Notes: generated by a model not told the origin, from the sequence alone. Positions 35,509 through 48,253 are shown, numbered from the stretch's first letter. The stretch: 64,000 nt of DNA from Pleurostoma richardsiae (GCA_030052745.1 JANBVO010000005.1:930001-994000), one strand, 5' to 3'. Numbers and translations: made by a program.

Positions 35509-36800
35509 CTTGGATGAGTATATAGCTGAGTCAAGCAAGACACGTTTATTTACTGGCCTCCAAAGATGTGGTGTATGAGTTATTTCCGTGACGAAGTCAG
35601 GCACTAGACGTGTTTGTGAGAAGGGTACGGGCTTGGATGTCTTGATGGCAAAGCCGTTATGGGTCGGGATGATCAACAACTTCCGCTGGGGAATCTTTTG
35701 TTAAATATGACAATCTGGTGGTACTGTCTCCGAAAAGGACTGTTGCTTTCCTTTGTCCGAGAGCTTCTGGAGGCATGACCACGGCCCCATGATAGTATAT
35801 GTAGACACTCGAGCGTTGGAGCTGACATATTTCTAGGTTGATACTGCTGAACCGTGGTTTACAGCCCTGTACTAGATTCACTGGCTTGGGCCACAGGTGG
35901 CCAGAACCAGGGACGTCGACAGCTTTTTGTATCACTGCTGCGTGAACTCTAATTCCATAAGATAACGCTTCTCGCCTCCGAGCAGAGAGAGAGAGAGGAG
36001 CTGGGCAATGGCCGTGGACTTTCTGTGGATCTTGGAGGCCTTTCGCGGTGGAAGTTCGAAGGTACACATGGACATTGTCGAAACCTTCCTCGCGACACTC
36101 CGTCCGACATCCCCACCACCTATTTTCTCTGCCCGTTTGCGGGCCTAACAAGACCTCCTGTTCGGTCAAGGCGCCAGAGTGTATCCCAGAGCCAGGCTTG
36201 GATGAGCATATCGGTACGAGAAGGTCCAACATGCGTTCCTGAGTTGACTGGAAACCCCTTAAACGAAATGGGGATAGGTGAAAGGTTTCCGAGACTTATA
36301 TGCTTCCGGCCGGTTTGTATCGCGCTGAACTCTTCTTATTTATAATTGTTTCACTCAAGAGTAGACCAAAACGACAGAGAAGAAGAAAACGGAATATAAT
36401 GCTTTCATATGCGAGAAAGGGGTGGAGAGAATTTTCCCCGACCTGCCCATGTCGCCCCCTTTATCTATATACTGACCTTCTCGCCGTTGAGCCACAAGAA
36501 AGGCAGTCAGATCCGTGCCAAGCAAATAAAGTAGATATCCGATATCCCATGATTTTGGTCATATCGTGGACGTGCTGGCATCCACCATGCCGGGCTCGGT
36601 TTCCACCCATGTTCCGAGCGAGATCTAACTTGACGGGCCGATGTGACCAACCCCATTCGGTCCATATAGCCACCGATCTCTAGCAAATCCAACTCCATAT
36701 ATCCACATAGATTGTCGCTCTTCCAGAAGGCTGAAGTCAATGGGATGGCCGTCCGGAAACCCTCAGTATAGCTCGACACATAGACGGTACAGTCTCTCAA
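35509..36800. other. Intergenic region upstream of the secreted-protein gene
   Basis: About 1.3 kb. The part near 35509 is the promoter of the secreted-protein gene; the part near 36800 is the 3' UTR of the PUF gene. The 36300-36500 segment is AT-richer than its surroundings. A minus-strand frame of 191 codons (35657-36232) begins with ATG but has no domain and covers the promoter; I regard it as doubtful. Confidence 0.45.
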
Positions 36801-39800
36801 TCATCTCTGCGCAAGGTGTTAGCTTCGATGCTTCAGTGTTCTGCTAGGAACCCCTGCGATGCGTTGTGACTTACACGTCCACGCCTGGGGTTGCCCTGCT
36901 CCTGCATATACCCCATGTTCTGCATTCCGTTCATCCCGCCGTATCCGTAGCCTCCCATACCCATATTCATACCGAAGCCTGGGGCCGCGAAGGGCGCTTG
37001 GTTTGCCTGCATGCCTGGCGGGAGTTGTGCACCCGAGGGCGGGACAGGACTTCCGTTCGCCATGCCCTGGTTCCGATACTGATCGATCGACGGACTGGGA
37101 CTGTTGTAGCCAGTGAATCCAGCTTGCATGGTCGGGTAGAAGTTGTTCAATGGAGGGGTGCCACGCGGGAGCATATTTTGTTGGTACTGAAGCTGCTGCA
37201 GGCTGACAGGAGCCATGGGGGCGTTAGCCCCGCCATACATCGGACCCTGTGGTGCAAAGGCCGGGAATTGTGACGGCAGAACGGGCTCTACACTTTCACT
37301 GCGCGGCATTCCGTAGCCGACATCAAAGCTGGAGTTACCAACAGCTGTAGGATTCAAAGAATTGTAGAACTGGTTCGCGGTGGTGCCATTCCCGCCGAAC
37401 TGGGCTGCAGCCGCCTGCTGCTGTTGCTGCGCCTGCTGCTGACTCTGTTGGTGTTGATGCTGTTGTTGCTGCTGATGGTGAGTGCTGTTCATCCCAGCTT
37501 GCCTGGATGAGGGTCGTTGACGCTCGTTATGGGAGCTGTGATCGCGAGAGCCGCCACCCCCGCCGCCGTTCCGTGTAGAAAGTCCAATCTCATCCATGAG
37601 ACGCTTGTAGCCTTGGCCAGGCTGGGCTTTGATTCGGACAAGGACCGAGCGGACATTCTCAACTACTTGACTTCGAATGTTCTCGTCAAAGAACGGTGTT
37701 GTGATGACTTTGAAGATCAGGGTTGGGCCGCAGGAGTGGTCGCTTAGAATGGCTTCCAGAACCTGGTCGTTCTTGGTGAAGAACAGCGCTTTCAGAATGG
37801 TGTCGCGAGCATCCGGCTCAGCCTTCTGGTTGATGACTTTTAGGACGGTAAGGTAAGCAACCTTGTGGGTGCATAGGTGAGCCAAGTAAGGGACAAGCTG
37901 CGGAGAGAGGACAGTCCTGCGCTGGGGGAAGGTGCAAGTGTCCAAGAACCAGGTCAGGAGTAGCGCTCCGTTAGCATTAGTAGCCAACTGAACACTGTGC
38001 AGCGCAATGGCTGCCGCCAGCAACCTTTGCTGGTCCTTGGTCGCATGATGGCTCTCCAAGCACGCACGCATCGCCCGGGCACCGTAGCGGCCCTGGGCAA
38101 CCTCCCACATTCTGCTTAGCATCGTTTCGAAAATGAAGTCGTTGTAAGGGGCACCAAACTTCAGACAGCCCTGCAGAACGTAGTTTCCATACTGATCCAG
38201 GAATAGAGGGATCGTATAGGCGCGCAGGTGTTGCACAATGAGACTCATCTGATGAGGAGTCTTGCAGACATCGATAATCTTCTGTGCGGCCCATGTGCCG
38301 TTTTTGTGCACACCAATTTCTGCCATGTGAGGTGCAATCTCAGCAAGCATGGCATCTCGCAGATCATCCGAACAGTGCTCGAAGAGCTTTTGGACGACGG
38401 TATTTCCAAGGTAATCAGACGAGAGCTCAGCAATCTCCGGAAGCATATCCACTGCGATGTTTTCGATCTCAGCCTGGGACAAGCTTTGGTTGTCAATTCG
38501 CTTCCGGATGTCCCGCAATTTCGGAGCGTCATGGACACGTGTATGTGCGGGCTCCTTGATTGGGGGAATCTCATCGACGAAGTCGTTGTAGGTTATCGCC
38601 TGCTGGAGATTCATGGAGATCCTATAGCGGTCCTCGTCTGTCGCGCCGAACTGCTGTACGATCTCGAGGATATCTGCCGTCATGTCGCGGAGAGGTGGGA
38701 CCGTAGGCGTTGCGTTCGCCAACTGCTGCACGGTTGCGGACTCAGTAGACGTAGGTGCGGCAACAGCCTGTGTTTGAGCGCCATCCTGGCCCTTGGCGAA
38801 GGGGTCAGGGCTTGGAGAGGGAAAGGCACCATCATGTCCCGGGGTGTTCGACGCTGATGGCGGCTTCGCGAAGTTGATACGGATCGGGCCAGCTCCGGGG
38901 AAAATCTCTTTACTGTTCATGCTCGCCTTCGCGGCAATAGCGCTTTCGACCCGCTCGAAGTTGACGAAACCACAGTTCTTGTGGGTCAAAACCCTCGCCG
39001 AGAGGATAGGGCCGAACGACTTGAACATTTCTGTAAGAGTTGAAGTGGTGGTTGAAGTGGGAATGCTCCCCAACCACAGGGCGCTCGTCGGGCCTTCCAA
39101 ACCCTGCTCCTCGGCGCCCAGAAGGCCATTGTTACGGCTGCTTGACCGCCCCAATGTCATGGCTGCAACAGCTTGAGGAAGGTCCTCAAACTCCTTCTCA
39201 TCCGGCATGCGAATTTCCGCAGCCGTAATTGAACTGTCGAGGCGTGAGGGCGTGGGGAAGAAGCCACGGAGGACACGGGATGCAGGAGTATCCAAAACAC
39301 CCGCTGTCCGGGCCCGAGGCCGATTGACAGCAGCTTGGCTCGCAAACGCTTGCACGGCAAGGTTGTGGTTGTGAATGGCGGCGTTGGTTGCTGCGATCTG
39401 GTCCTGTAGGTGGGCCGCGTATTGGCTCTCGTACGCCAAGCTGTCAGCATCGAAGTCATCTTCTTCTTCGTCGGCATACTTGTCCTTGTTGTTGACAGAG
39501 TAAGATCGAAACCGGTTCGCTTGCTTCGCGAAATCTGAGAGAGTCGGGATATACGGCGTTGCGAGCTGCGCTCGAGGAGGCTGAGGCGTCTCGGCAAGGC
39601 CAAGGTAGTCCAATGTTCGCATATGGACGTCATTCTCTCCCGTCCCTTCTTTTGAGAAATGGGACTGTGTAGGGGAGCTCGGGCCATTTGAGCCGACGCT
39701 CGCGATGCTCGCCAATGTTGAACCTCTCTCACGCCCTGGAGGGTTCCAGCTGCTAAAAATCGAGGGCCCGAACGGTGAGTTACTACCAGGCAAGTGTGCA

Positions 39801-40524
39801 TATGGGCTTCGCTGTGGCATAGAACCAGCCCGTAGACGTGATAGCAACGCCGAAGTGCTCGAACCAGGATCGGAAGGCTCCAATCCCGGTGATGGTGACT
39901 TGAACGGGCTGTGCGAAGGAGTGGGCCTGGAGGTCTTGGATGCTAAGGCTGGGATGCTAAGCAGCCCATTGCCCGCCCCGCCAGGCGAGAATCGAGAAGG
40001 TACAGTGCCGGCGCGAGCCCGACGGGTCGAGGGGAGACTGTCCGGCGTTGGCAGCTGAGCGAAGTCGGGAAATCCATCTGTCGGCGACTCTGGGATGTTC
40101 TCTCGCAGAGGTGTAGAGTTGCCGCTGGTAGGCGGACCTCCCCAAGGGTTCACCGGCAATCCGGGCACGCCTTCTTGAGCCTGGATCTCTCTGGCCCTAC
40201 AAAAAGATGGTGTCAGCAAGCCCTGCAAACGATCCGCAGGATTACCTGCCAAGTCAATGCGAAATCAAGTTCGTACCTCTTGGAAAACAGTCTGCTAGAA
40301 GCTGCCATCTCGTGCGACGGAGAGCCAGCCCCTGATCGCGTGGCACCAGACATCTTGGCCTGGGAGTTCAAACCAGCAGACAGGCCAAACGGAGACCGGA
40401 GGGTACCTCCAGAAGTGGGCTCAATTGGAGAGATACTGGCCGTTGGCGATGTCGAGCGGTTCTGGCTAGAGGTTGCTTGCGCAAAATTGCCTATCGTCAA
40501 GTGCTCTGATCTACCGGTTGACAT
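36801..40524 (-). CDS. JSN1: RRM and Pumilio-repeat RNA-binding protein (Jsn1/Puf1 type)
   Basis: Three exons (40524-40277, 40196-36875, 36806-36801) give 1191 residues; the last exon adds only one codon and the stop. An RRM lies at about 455-527 (ALWLGSIPTSTTTSTLTEMF, KNCGFVNFERVESAIAAK) and a Pumilio-homology region at about 660-950 with repeats such as LSSDYLGNTVVQKLFEH, HKNGTWAAQKIIDVC and DQYGNYVLQGCLKFG. RRM plus PUF is the signature of yeast Jsn1/Puf1 and Puf2, which bind mRNAs for membrane-associated proteins. The N-terminal 450 residues are Ser/Pro-rich. After the PUF repeats a Gln/His-rich run (coded at about 37390-37480) leads into an Asn/Gly/Met-rich, prion-like tail. If the last intron is retained, reading continues for 14 codons to a stop at 36833. 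Confidence 0.93.
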
Positions 40525-43500
40525 TATCGATTATGCTTATTTTCGACCCTCATCAGATGTGAGATAACCAGCAGCCCGTCACAGGAACCCTAAATTTCTG
40601 TCCAAGCTATGTGGTCGAAAGGGAAACGACGAGGGCCTTTGTCCCGATTAAGGCAGGTTCCGAGATCGCGATTCCCTGCAACAGGTAGGTACGCACGTAA
40701 TGTGCCGATGTATGAGGATTGGAAGAGTGGACGCGAATATGCCGGATCGCACTCGAGACCAATCGACAATGCACGAGCAACTTGGAGAATCGAGGAAGGA
40801 GTGGGATCTCGGACAGTCTCGTGGGAGATGGAAAAAGTTGCCAGATGTATGTAATGGGGTGATTACAAAGGCGGCCTGTGGCTGCGGAAAGTCGAGGGCC
40901 GGGTCGGTGTCGAGGCTCGAAAATGGGGTTGTGACGTCGTCAGACGGCGGCTCGGAAAGAAGCTTTGCACTTTCGAAGGAGTGTAATGGACTGAGTTATG
41001 CCGCTTCTCTTTTATGTCGCTGGCAGCCCAGTCTCAGCTAGTCGCGTCGCAGAGGAAGAGAAAGCAGTGCGGATGGAGTCGAGAAGCCGGTCGACGGACG
41101 TAGGTGACTGTGTGGATAGGATGCTAGACCTGCTCCCTAGCTTAGAGAGTGCGGAAAGAGAGAGAGGCAGGCGTGAACGACCTGGCGAGTTAAAGACAAT
41201 TGGATGAATCAATATACAGGCTTCACATTAAGATCGCTGCCTCCGTAGGGAAGTGAAGCCTGGAGAATGGGATGACAGAGGCCAGGGGAAGCTTGACCGT
41301 GGAGGTGGTAAGGTCGGAGAGGACAGACTGGGACGGAAAAGGGTGATTTTTCAGGATTGCTGGCTGCTGGTGCTGCTGGTGCTTGCCTGATGATGGAGGG
41401 GAGGTCAAGCTACAAAGAGGGATGAAACGGGGCCGATTAGGGGGCAGCTTGTACCCACGTACTGTACTGACGTACCTCCGTACCCGGGTGCCCTTTGGGC
41501 GGGAGATCTTTTGAATCTTTTTCTGGCATTTCTGCTTGGCCCCCCTGCGACTTCCCTTATTAAAGAAACCATGTAGTTATGTACTGTACCTCCTGGTTGC
41601 AAGTACCGATGAAGCCCTCCTTCCGTCTCGTAGGTTCCGTTTGAGTTCGACTTCCAGGATACACTCGAGTACATTCTGCACCTGACAATATGGACATCTC
41701 CCAATGCTACCTTGGTTTGAGGTAGATTCCCGTCATCCCATCGCCGTCTCTCCCCTGCGGACTTCCTTGTCTCCCTTTAGTGTAGATACGTGGGTAGAGA
41801 CGTGTTATATACTGTTCCCTTTGGGCAGACTTAACAAGATGCCTACACGTCCATATTTGTACGCGCAACCCTTGTCCCTGTAGTTCAGGAGAGACCGTCA
41901 ACACCACCCCGACCGTCCTCAGCCGTGGCGCTACTCCACGCCGCACCGTGCGGATATGAGGATTCCAAGCCACCTGACGGGAGTCTCGAAGTCTCCGATA
42001 GTGCGTAGTGCAGTACTTCTCTGTGTAGACTTGGCACGGCGAGCAATGAGCCTGAGCTCCGTTCATTGTTCCAGCGCCCCCATCTATCTACAACTCCCCA
42101 CCATTCAGAAACGAAACCTACCCACAATAACGTACACTGCCGACTGCAACTTGCCTTGCAACCAGCGACAGAGCTCCATCTGTCGCCAAGGGAGAAGTGC
42201 GGCAAGGCACGAAGAACAAGGTAGCCGCCTTCTATGCGGCCTCAACATAATGACATTCTTGACAGTGAAGATAGGATTTCCCTTACACAGGGCGATTTTG
42301 CCGGAGCAGGCAAAAGATCTGTCCTGTTCTAGCGGTCCCGAACCCCCGTCTCGTCCTGCAGTCCGCGCGATCCCAGCTCTCTGCTGCTTTTGGGTATATC
42401 GCATCGTGCGCCTGGGATGCTCCGCACAAAGTACCGAAACAGAGATAACTGGCCACTCATGTCAGCTTCCGCCTATGTAGTTGGGCTGATGGTTATATCC
42501 ATTTCTCGGGGGCTTCGAGACGCTGACACCTTTCACAGAAGCTGGGGTGAAGCGGGGGCATTCCTCCTAGCAGAGACTCGACGGGGCGGCACCTCGCTTC
42601 ACGCGGAAACATACGCCTTGTGACACGGCACAGATAGCCAATGCAGTGTAATGGGGACCGTCAATGCAACAGCCAAATGGATACATGCAAGCCAGAGGGA
42701 GAAAACCTGGAAGCAAGGGATCTCAAAAGGGGGCCTCTCGAGCCGCGAGGAAATCCGCCCACTCGGCGGTATGCATGTGCCCACCGTTCAGCCTCCCTTG
42801 CTCTTGCAGCGGGTTTGATGTGTGATTGCGAGGATTGGTATCGCCTGGCAACTGGCGAGAATACCGCGTCTGCGACGTGATCATTGGCTCCGTCACCAAG
42901 CAGGTTACCCCGGGCTGTTCACGCTGAGCAGAGCCACGAAGTCTCGCGAGAGAGCCACTTTACTTGGGAAAGACGCGCGTGCTAGGGCTTCATGCGGGCT
43001 CTGCCGGGAAGCCAATGAGGTGGGAGCGCCCGTCCCCTCGGAGGATCAGCTAAATGTCCTGAAACACGCGTTAAAAGTTACCCTGCAAGCCCTGCTGGTG
43101 CTTCAAGTGCACGCCTGCAGCGATCTTCACAGCAGCTCCCGCACCGATCGATGCTTAGCTCCGACTGGGTTCCCCCACCTCTGCCATCACTTCCCAGGGT
43201 CCCCATCATCACCACCGGGCGGTTAAAGCCGCCATCACGCTTGTGAGTAGACCTAGCACGGCTTGGGTATGACAGGACGGCGTTCCATGAGATAAAGAAC
43301 GTCTTGCTTCCCCCGAGCATCTAAGGTTTGGCATATCACCAGCGGCTCTCCTCCTCTCTACTCGTCAGCGTAGTCACTTCTTCCTCAGCGTTGATGGGCG
43401 GTTGTCAAGCTCGCGAGAAAGGCATGGCTTGATTCTGAGATGTACGACAAGATTGATGGGCTCGTCCCAGCTGAAGCGACAGGGCATGTTATGACAGCTA

Positions 43501-44928
43501 CTGGGTCAAACAGTAGATGTAGTATTTCGCTCTTTCCGGCTTTTCCTTGCTTGTGTGGGTGTTCATCGTCTATCTGATCCCCTGGCTGACAGGGATCTCG
43601 CACCAATCTACTCTGTCTGACGAGCCGCATGCTATTTCGAGAACAAGCACCGCATCTCAGCCAAAGACTCTGATACCTCGCCTCTCCTCAAGACGCCTTG
43701 GCAGAGCAGGTGGTGTTTTCAGAAGCACGCGGGGGGGAAGCCTTGACTGCCATGCACCTGCAACCACGCCGCGAGCCTCCCGGATGACCTATCGGCTCGC
43801 CTACTGAGACGTGGAAGGGAGGGAGCATATCGGCTGGATGATCAGTGGTTGCAATTCTAAGTGCTATATACCTTCGGATCCCAGGTCGGAGACGTGCCGT
43901 TCCTCCTTCCTGTCTATGGGGCTCCGTCTACCTTTCAATTGGCATGGGTAAGGTATGTGATACACTCAGGCCGACCCGAAAGATCCAAGATTGTCCGCCA
44001 AGATGCCTCTTGACTTGCAGGAGAGTTCAGTATCTTCAGATATCTGGTGGTCGTAGAGTAGTTTTGCTGGAAGTGACTCAGGACCGATACACTGGTGATG
44101 TCTCGTGTTGCCTCATTCTTGTCACCTGTCGATGCAGCGTCTCTGTGGTGACCCGCGTGAAATTATTGTTCCTCACTGAGAAACCAATATCGATAACGAT
44201 CGTGAATTATCCCATGGCCGAACCTGATATAATATGCTCTACCTACTGGACTCTGGCAGCCTCGAGTCACTGAGCACAAACTCATGCCAGAGCTGGAATG
44301 TTGCATATACGCGTGGATCGATTATTTGAGGGGCGCCTCAAGGGGAGTGATCACCACTTCAAGGATGCTTTTAAGTCTACTACACTAATACATGTATTTA
44401 GAGTCTTGATGAACATCGGCAGATCTCACATTGAAGGAATCGCCGTCAGTTCTCCTGAGAATTGGTGCGGTGTCTGCTTTAAAGGTCCATTCCGGACACA
44501 AGCAAACCCGCATTTAGACCGTGAGGACAATCATAGTATGCACCTAAATGTATACACGTATTGATCCGTATCAGTTCTACAGTCAGTAATAGACCAGTCT
44601 TTTCTACAGTGACAGGATCAATAGGGGCAAATGGCTTTCTGCGGCGTCCACTGCTGATCCGGGGCGGCAGTCTCGGGTACCAGATCGCCCTTACATGGAT
44701 AGCACTGGCGTGGTGCGGCGCTACGTCGACTCGCCAAGCCGTCTGACCTTTGTCCTATCCCAAAAGCTCGTGTTCGGCGCGGACCTCTGCCGTTTTCTGA
44801 CCTCTGGCGTGCAGGCGTCAAAACCGTCAGCAATCATGATATTTCCAAAGCTCGCGAGCACTGTTTCCTAGCTGGCATTTACTCCTCCAACGCGCTCCGA
44901 ACCCGTGTCCCAGGTCGCAGAAAATGAC
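40525..44928. other. Longest non-coding stretch in the window (4.4 kb)
   Basis: This region separates the divergent PUF and glycosyltransferase-like genes. The 500-900 bases right of 40525 are presumably the promoter and leader of the PUF gene. I find no frame with a recognisable domain on either strand; the largest (about 174 codons at 41956-42480) is composed like random sequence. A GTACCTCCGTACCC element is at 41472-41485. Composition is similar to other gaps, and I see no RIP-like AT-rich block or repeated ends. Confidence 0.5.
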
Positions 44929-46187
44929 ATGGCTTCACTACCCAAGCCAGCGCCGCGACAGACGGCGGTGATCGCTGCCCTCCTGCTGCTGATACTTGTT
45001 TGGACCATCGCGTTGATGAGACCGACTTCGATATTAGTACGTCGCTTCGGGACCCCCCAAAACACGCCCTCTCCGCAACCTTATTTTGGTGCCCGGACAT
45101 GTGGGCCGTTGGAATGCGGAGGACTGACGCCGGACTCCCCCCCTTAGAGCGATGTCACCGCCCCGAAGGCCGAAGCACCAGAGGCCGGCAAGCCACAGCA
45201 ACAGCAGCCCGGCCTCGACCCCGCGAACACCACGACGCTCTCCGCGCCCCCGGACGACGAGCTGCGGCCGCTGGTCCTGTACGCCTACGCCGACTCCGAG
45301 TCCGCGCGCGAGAACCTCCGCTTCTTCGTCGACCAGGGGCTGCACGCCGCGGCCGACTTCGTCTTCATCCTCAACGGCGTCGGCAACGGCACCGACCTCG
45401 ACATCCCCCGGCTCGACAACGTGCGCGTCGTCCCGCGGCCGGACACGTGCTACGACCTCGGCGCGTACGGCGAGGTGCTGCGCTCGGGCGACCTGTGGCG
45501 GCGGTACAAGCGGTTCATCATGCTGAACGCCAGCGTCAGGGGCCCGTTCCTGCCCTACTGGAGCAGGTCGTGCTGGTCAGATCTGTACCTGCGGAAGGTC
45601 ACGGGAAAGGTTAAGGTTAGTCGCTTGCGCGTTATTATCCTGGGCGGACTAGTCCGCGTTCTGCAGAAAACTTTGAATCTGACCCGTTGGTTTTCCTGCG
45701 TCGCTAGCTCGTTGGGATGACGTCCAACTGCTTCCCGGAGTTCCACGTCCAGTCCATGATCTGGGCCACCGACTCCGTGGGTATGGATCTCCTGCTCAAC
45801 CCGCCCTCAACCACGCTGGAAGCGGACGACTTTGGCGACGAGGGCGAGGCGGTCGGGCTCGCGGGGTGCTACGGCACCTGGACCGAGGCGGTGCACGCGG
45901 AGATTGGGGCGACGCGGGTGGTCCGCTCGCAGGGGTACGACGTGGACGTGATGATGGCGGCGTTCCACAAGTCGCGCGACTTCATCGCCGAGTGTGCCGG
46001 CGCCACGCGGGACGAGGACGTGCTCCACGACGGCAAATACTTCGGGACCAACGTCCACCCCTACGAGACGGTCTTCATCAAGGCGGACCGCGGCATCGAC
46101 CCGGCCATGATCGAGTCGCTGACGAAGTGGCACGAGGGTGCCAAGAGGAACAGCTGGGACGTCTGCGGGACGAGCTCTGCGTGGTGA
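44929..46187 (+). CDS. Type II membrane glycosyltransferase-like protein, conserved in fungi
   Basis: Three exons (44929-45036, 45148-45615, 45708-46187) give 351 residues. A short cytosolic end (MASLPKPAPRQT) is followed by one membrane segment (about 13-30, AVIAALLLLILVWTIALM), a Pro/Gln/Ala stem, and a lumenal domain from about residue 75. The domain begins LVLYAYADSESARENLRFFVDQGLHAAADFVFILNG and includes CYDLGAYGEVL, YKRFIMLNASVRGPFLP, KLVGMTSNCFPEFHVQSMIWATD and GTNVHPYETVFIKADRGI. The architecture and the NASVRGPF/QSMIWATD segments recall RgpF-like glycosyltransferases and a family I know from many ascomycetes without assigned function. Golgi residence and sugar transfer are inferences. 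I chose the second ATG (44929) because the first (44924) is out of frame. It converges on the Zn2Cys6 regulator gene. Confidence 0.82.
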
Positions 46188-46755
46188 GGCTGGGGATGGC
46201 GGGAGTGAACGGGCGGCTGCTTGACGTGTGGAAATAGAATGGTGATTTAGACTCTGCGAAGCGCTGACATTACATGTATATCCAGTGGCCCATCGGACAC
46301 CTGAGGGACGCAGCCTTGATTTATGCTCCTATTGTTTGTACAGGAACTACGTTGACAAGATCACGGTATCTATGACAGTCAGAGTTGACTAGCAACCGGA
46401 TGATGTCTTGAAAAACAGAAGGGAGACAATATAATGTGATTACCACTTGATATGAGTTGTCAGTTCCAGTGGTCATTCTTGGGACTATGCGCCGTACACG
46501 AGAGGGTAAGTAAGTACATCAAGCCCAGGATGTGATAGAAAGTTACTTCTTTGATATCTTGAAGATGTGGAGATGCGTTGTATTCATTCCTTGCTATATA
46601 GACATTATAGATACAAGGTCCTTCGTCTGGGAGCCGATATCTCCCCTTATCTGCAGTAATTCAGCAATGGTCCTCAACTCCAGGTCATATACAGCAGATC
46701 TAAGTGTCCGGCCAAAACCAATGCTGCCGAAGAATGATAGCCCTCACTACAGAAC
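46188..46755. other. Convergent 3' regions
   Basis: The 568 bases between the stops of the glycosyltransferase-like and Zn2Cys6 genes are AT-richer than the coding flanks and hold only the two 3' UTRs as far as I can see. Confidence 0.5.
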
Positions 46756-48253
46756 TCAAGATCCCGGAGTCCAGCCCATCTCCTCTATGGGCCATTGGAT
46801 CCACAGCTTGTGCTCGTCGTCCAGGAGGCGGTACGTGCGACTCATCAGATGGTCCGCCCAGCCCTGCAGCCACCAATGATTGTCGACCCTCTTGAGTAGC
46901 ACGCAGAAGTAGGCGAAGATGGCCACGGACTCCTGCGTGGGCACCTTGAGCAGCGGCAGGTAGTGCTCTGCCACGTCGAAGACCCAGACGAAGGCGTCCG
47001 TCATCTCCAGGTCGCTGACCGGCGTCTCGTAGAAGACGACGTACGAGCGCCGCAGGCTGTCGACGATCCCCATGTACTTGTGCAGCGTGTCTGAGTCTCC
47101 CTTGTAGCTCTTGCAGATAAGCTCTTGCAACTCTGCTAGGTAGTCACACCTCGGCTCGACGTTCTTGTGGGCGAGGTCCCACCTCTCCTGCCCGTAGATG
47201 TTCAGGGGACCGAGCGGCCCCTGAACGAGATTCGCTTCCCCTATGAGGTGCACCAGCGACCTCGTCCCCGTGACGAGGAACATCCAGTCTGGGAATCTAC
47301 TCTCTTCTATTAGGAGCATAGAGCCGTTAGTTTGCCGCGGGCTACCTAATGCTGTACGAGAAGCGGTTAGTCTATGAAACTCTAAACAGCTGGAGTCCTT
47401 ACCGAAGAAGATTGTGAGTATGGAGAACGCGAAGAGGTTCTCCACATTATCCTCGACTGAGTCGGTCATCTCGCTCATCGCCTTCCTCGACGCCTGCTGA
47501 TGGTACATTACAGCGTGCGATGTGTAGAAGTCCTTCCTATCCGGCCGGTGACGGGCTAGATGGAGTGCTGATATGGCGAGGATGGATCTCATGATATAGT
47601 CACACCTGAGCCCGAGCTGCACCATGGAGTTCTTGTAGAGGGTCCTAAGCGTTGGATTCCAGGTGAATGTTGCGTATGTGGAAGTGCTGTAGTTATGCAG
47701 TAGCTCGAGGTCGAGCATGTTAAGATCTGACGGACCATGCCCGTTGACGGATGCAGGAAGAGGAGAGCTAGTGACGGAGCTCGCGGCTGGAGTAGCCTGG
47801 TTCAGGAAGTCGCATTCCACGTTGTGCTTTATGCAGTTGCGACATGATGGCCGTGTTTCGTCACACTATAGCTATTAGCCCAGCTCACACATCTGCAGCA
47901 TAGGGAAAAGCTCGCAATTTGGAGCACAGCAGTATTCTGAGTGTACATCAAGACCGCTCTCCAAAGTGATGTCTACATCCAGCCGGGTCCGAAAAATGCT
48001 AAACACGGAGAGCACAAGACGTTCGGTAGACTCCTGAGGAAACAGACGCCGAGGACCCCTGACAAGCGTACTTCGCTGCAGTGGAGATATATTCATGCCC
48101 TGCAACCTAGGCAGAGAGAAAACGCAAAACCACAAGGTCAGGGAAGCATGAAGACGCTTGTTACAGACAATAACTCACCTTGATTTTGCGAGACTTGCAC
48201 GTTCGGCATCCCGTCCTGGTCTTAGGATGAGACCGTCTCGACACGCTCCGCAT
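46756..48253 (-). CDS. Zn2Cys6 transcription factor, sterol-regulator (Upc2)-like
   Basis: Three exons (48253-48179, 47865-47403, 47351-46756) give 377 residues. The zinc cluster is complete: Cys16, Cys19, Cys26, Cys33, Cys36 and Cys43 in CRTCKSRKIK/CDETRPSCRNCIKHNVEC. It is split after Lys25 by a 313-base intron. The regulatory part starts DLELLHNYSTSTYATFTW and continues DYIMRSILAISALHLARHRPD, the arrangement found in short fungal regulators related to Upc2/sterol uptake control. This family binds promoter DNA in the nucleus; a link to sterols is only a family resemblance. The second intron (51 bases) contains no stop and is a multiple of three, so retention would insert 17 residues. No enzyme cluster surrounds it. 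Confidence 0.87.

Noticed and set aside
35657-36232. Minus-strand 191-codon frame starting with ATG
   Set aside because: No domain or signal sequence, and it occupies the promoter of the secreted-protein gene. It could be an orphan, but evidence is too weak to call.
41956-42480. Plus-strand frame of about 174 codons in the 4.4-kb gap
   Set aside because: No domain, no coding-like composition, no plausible adjoining exons.
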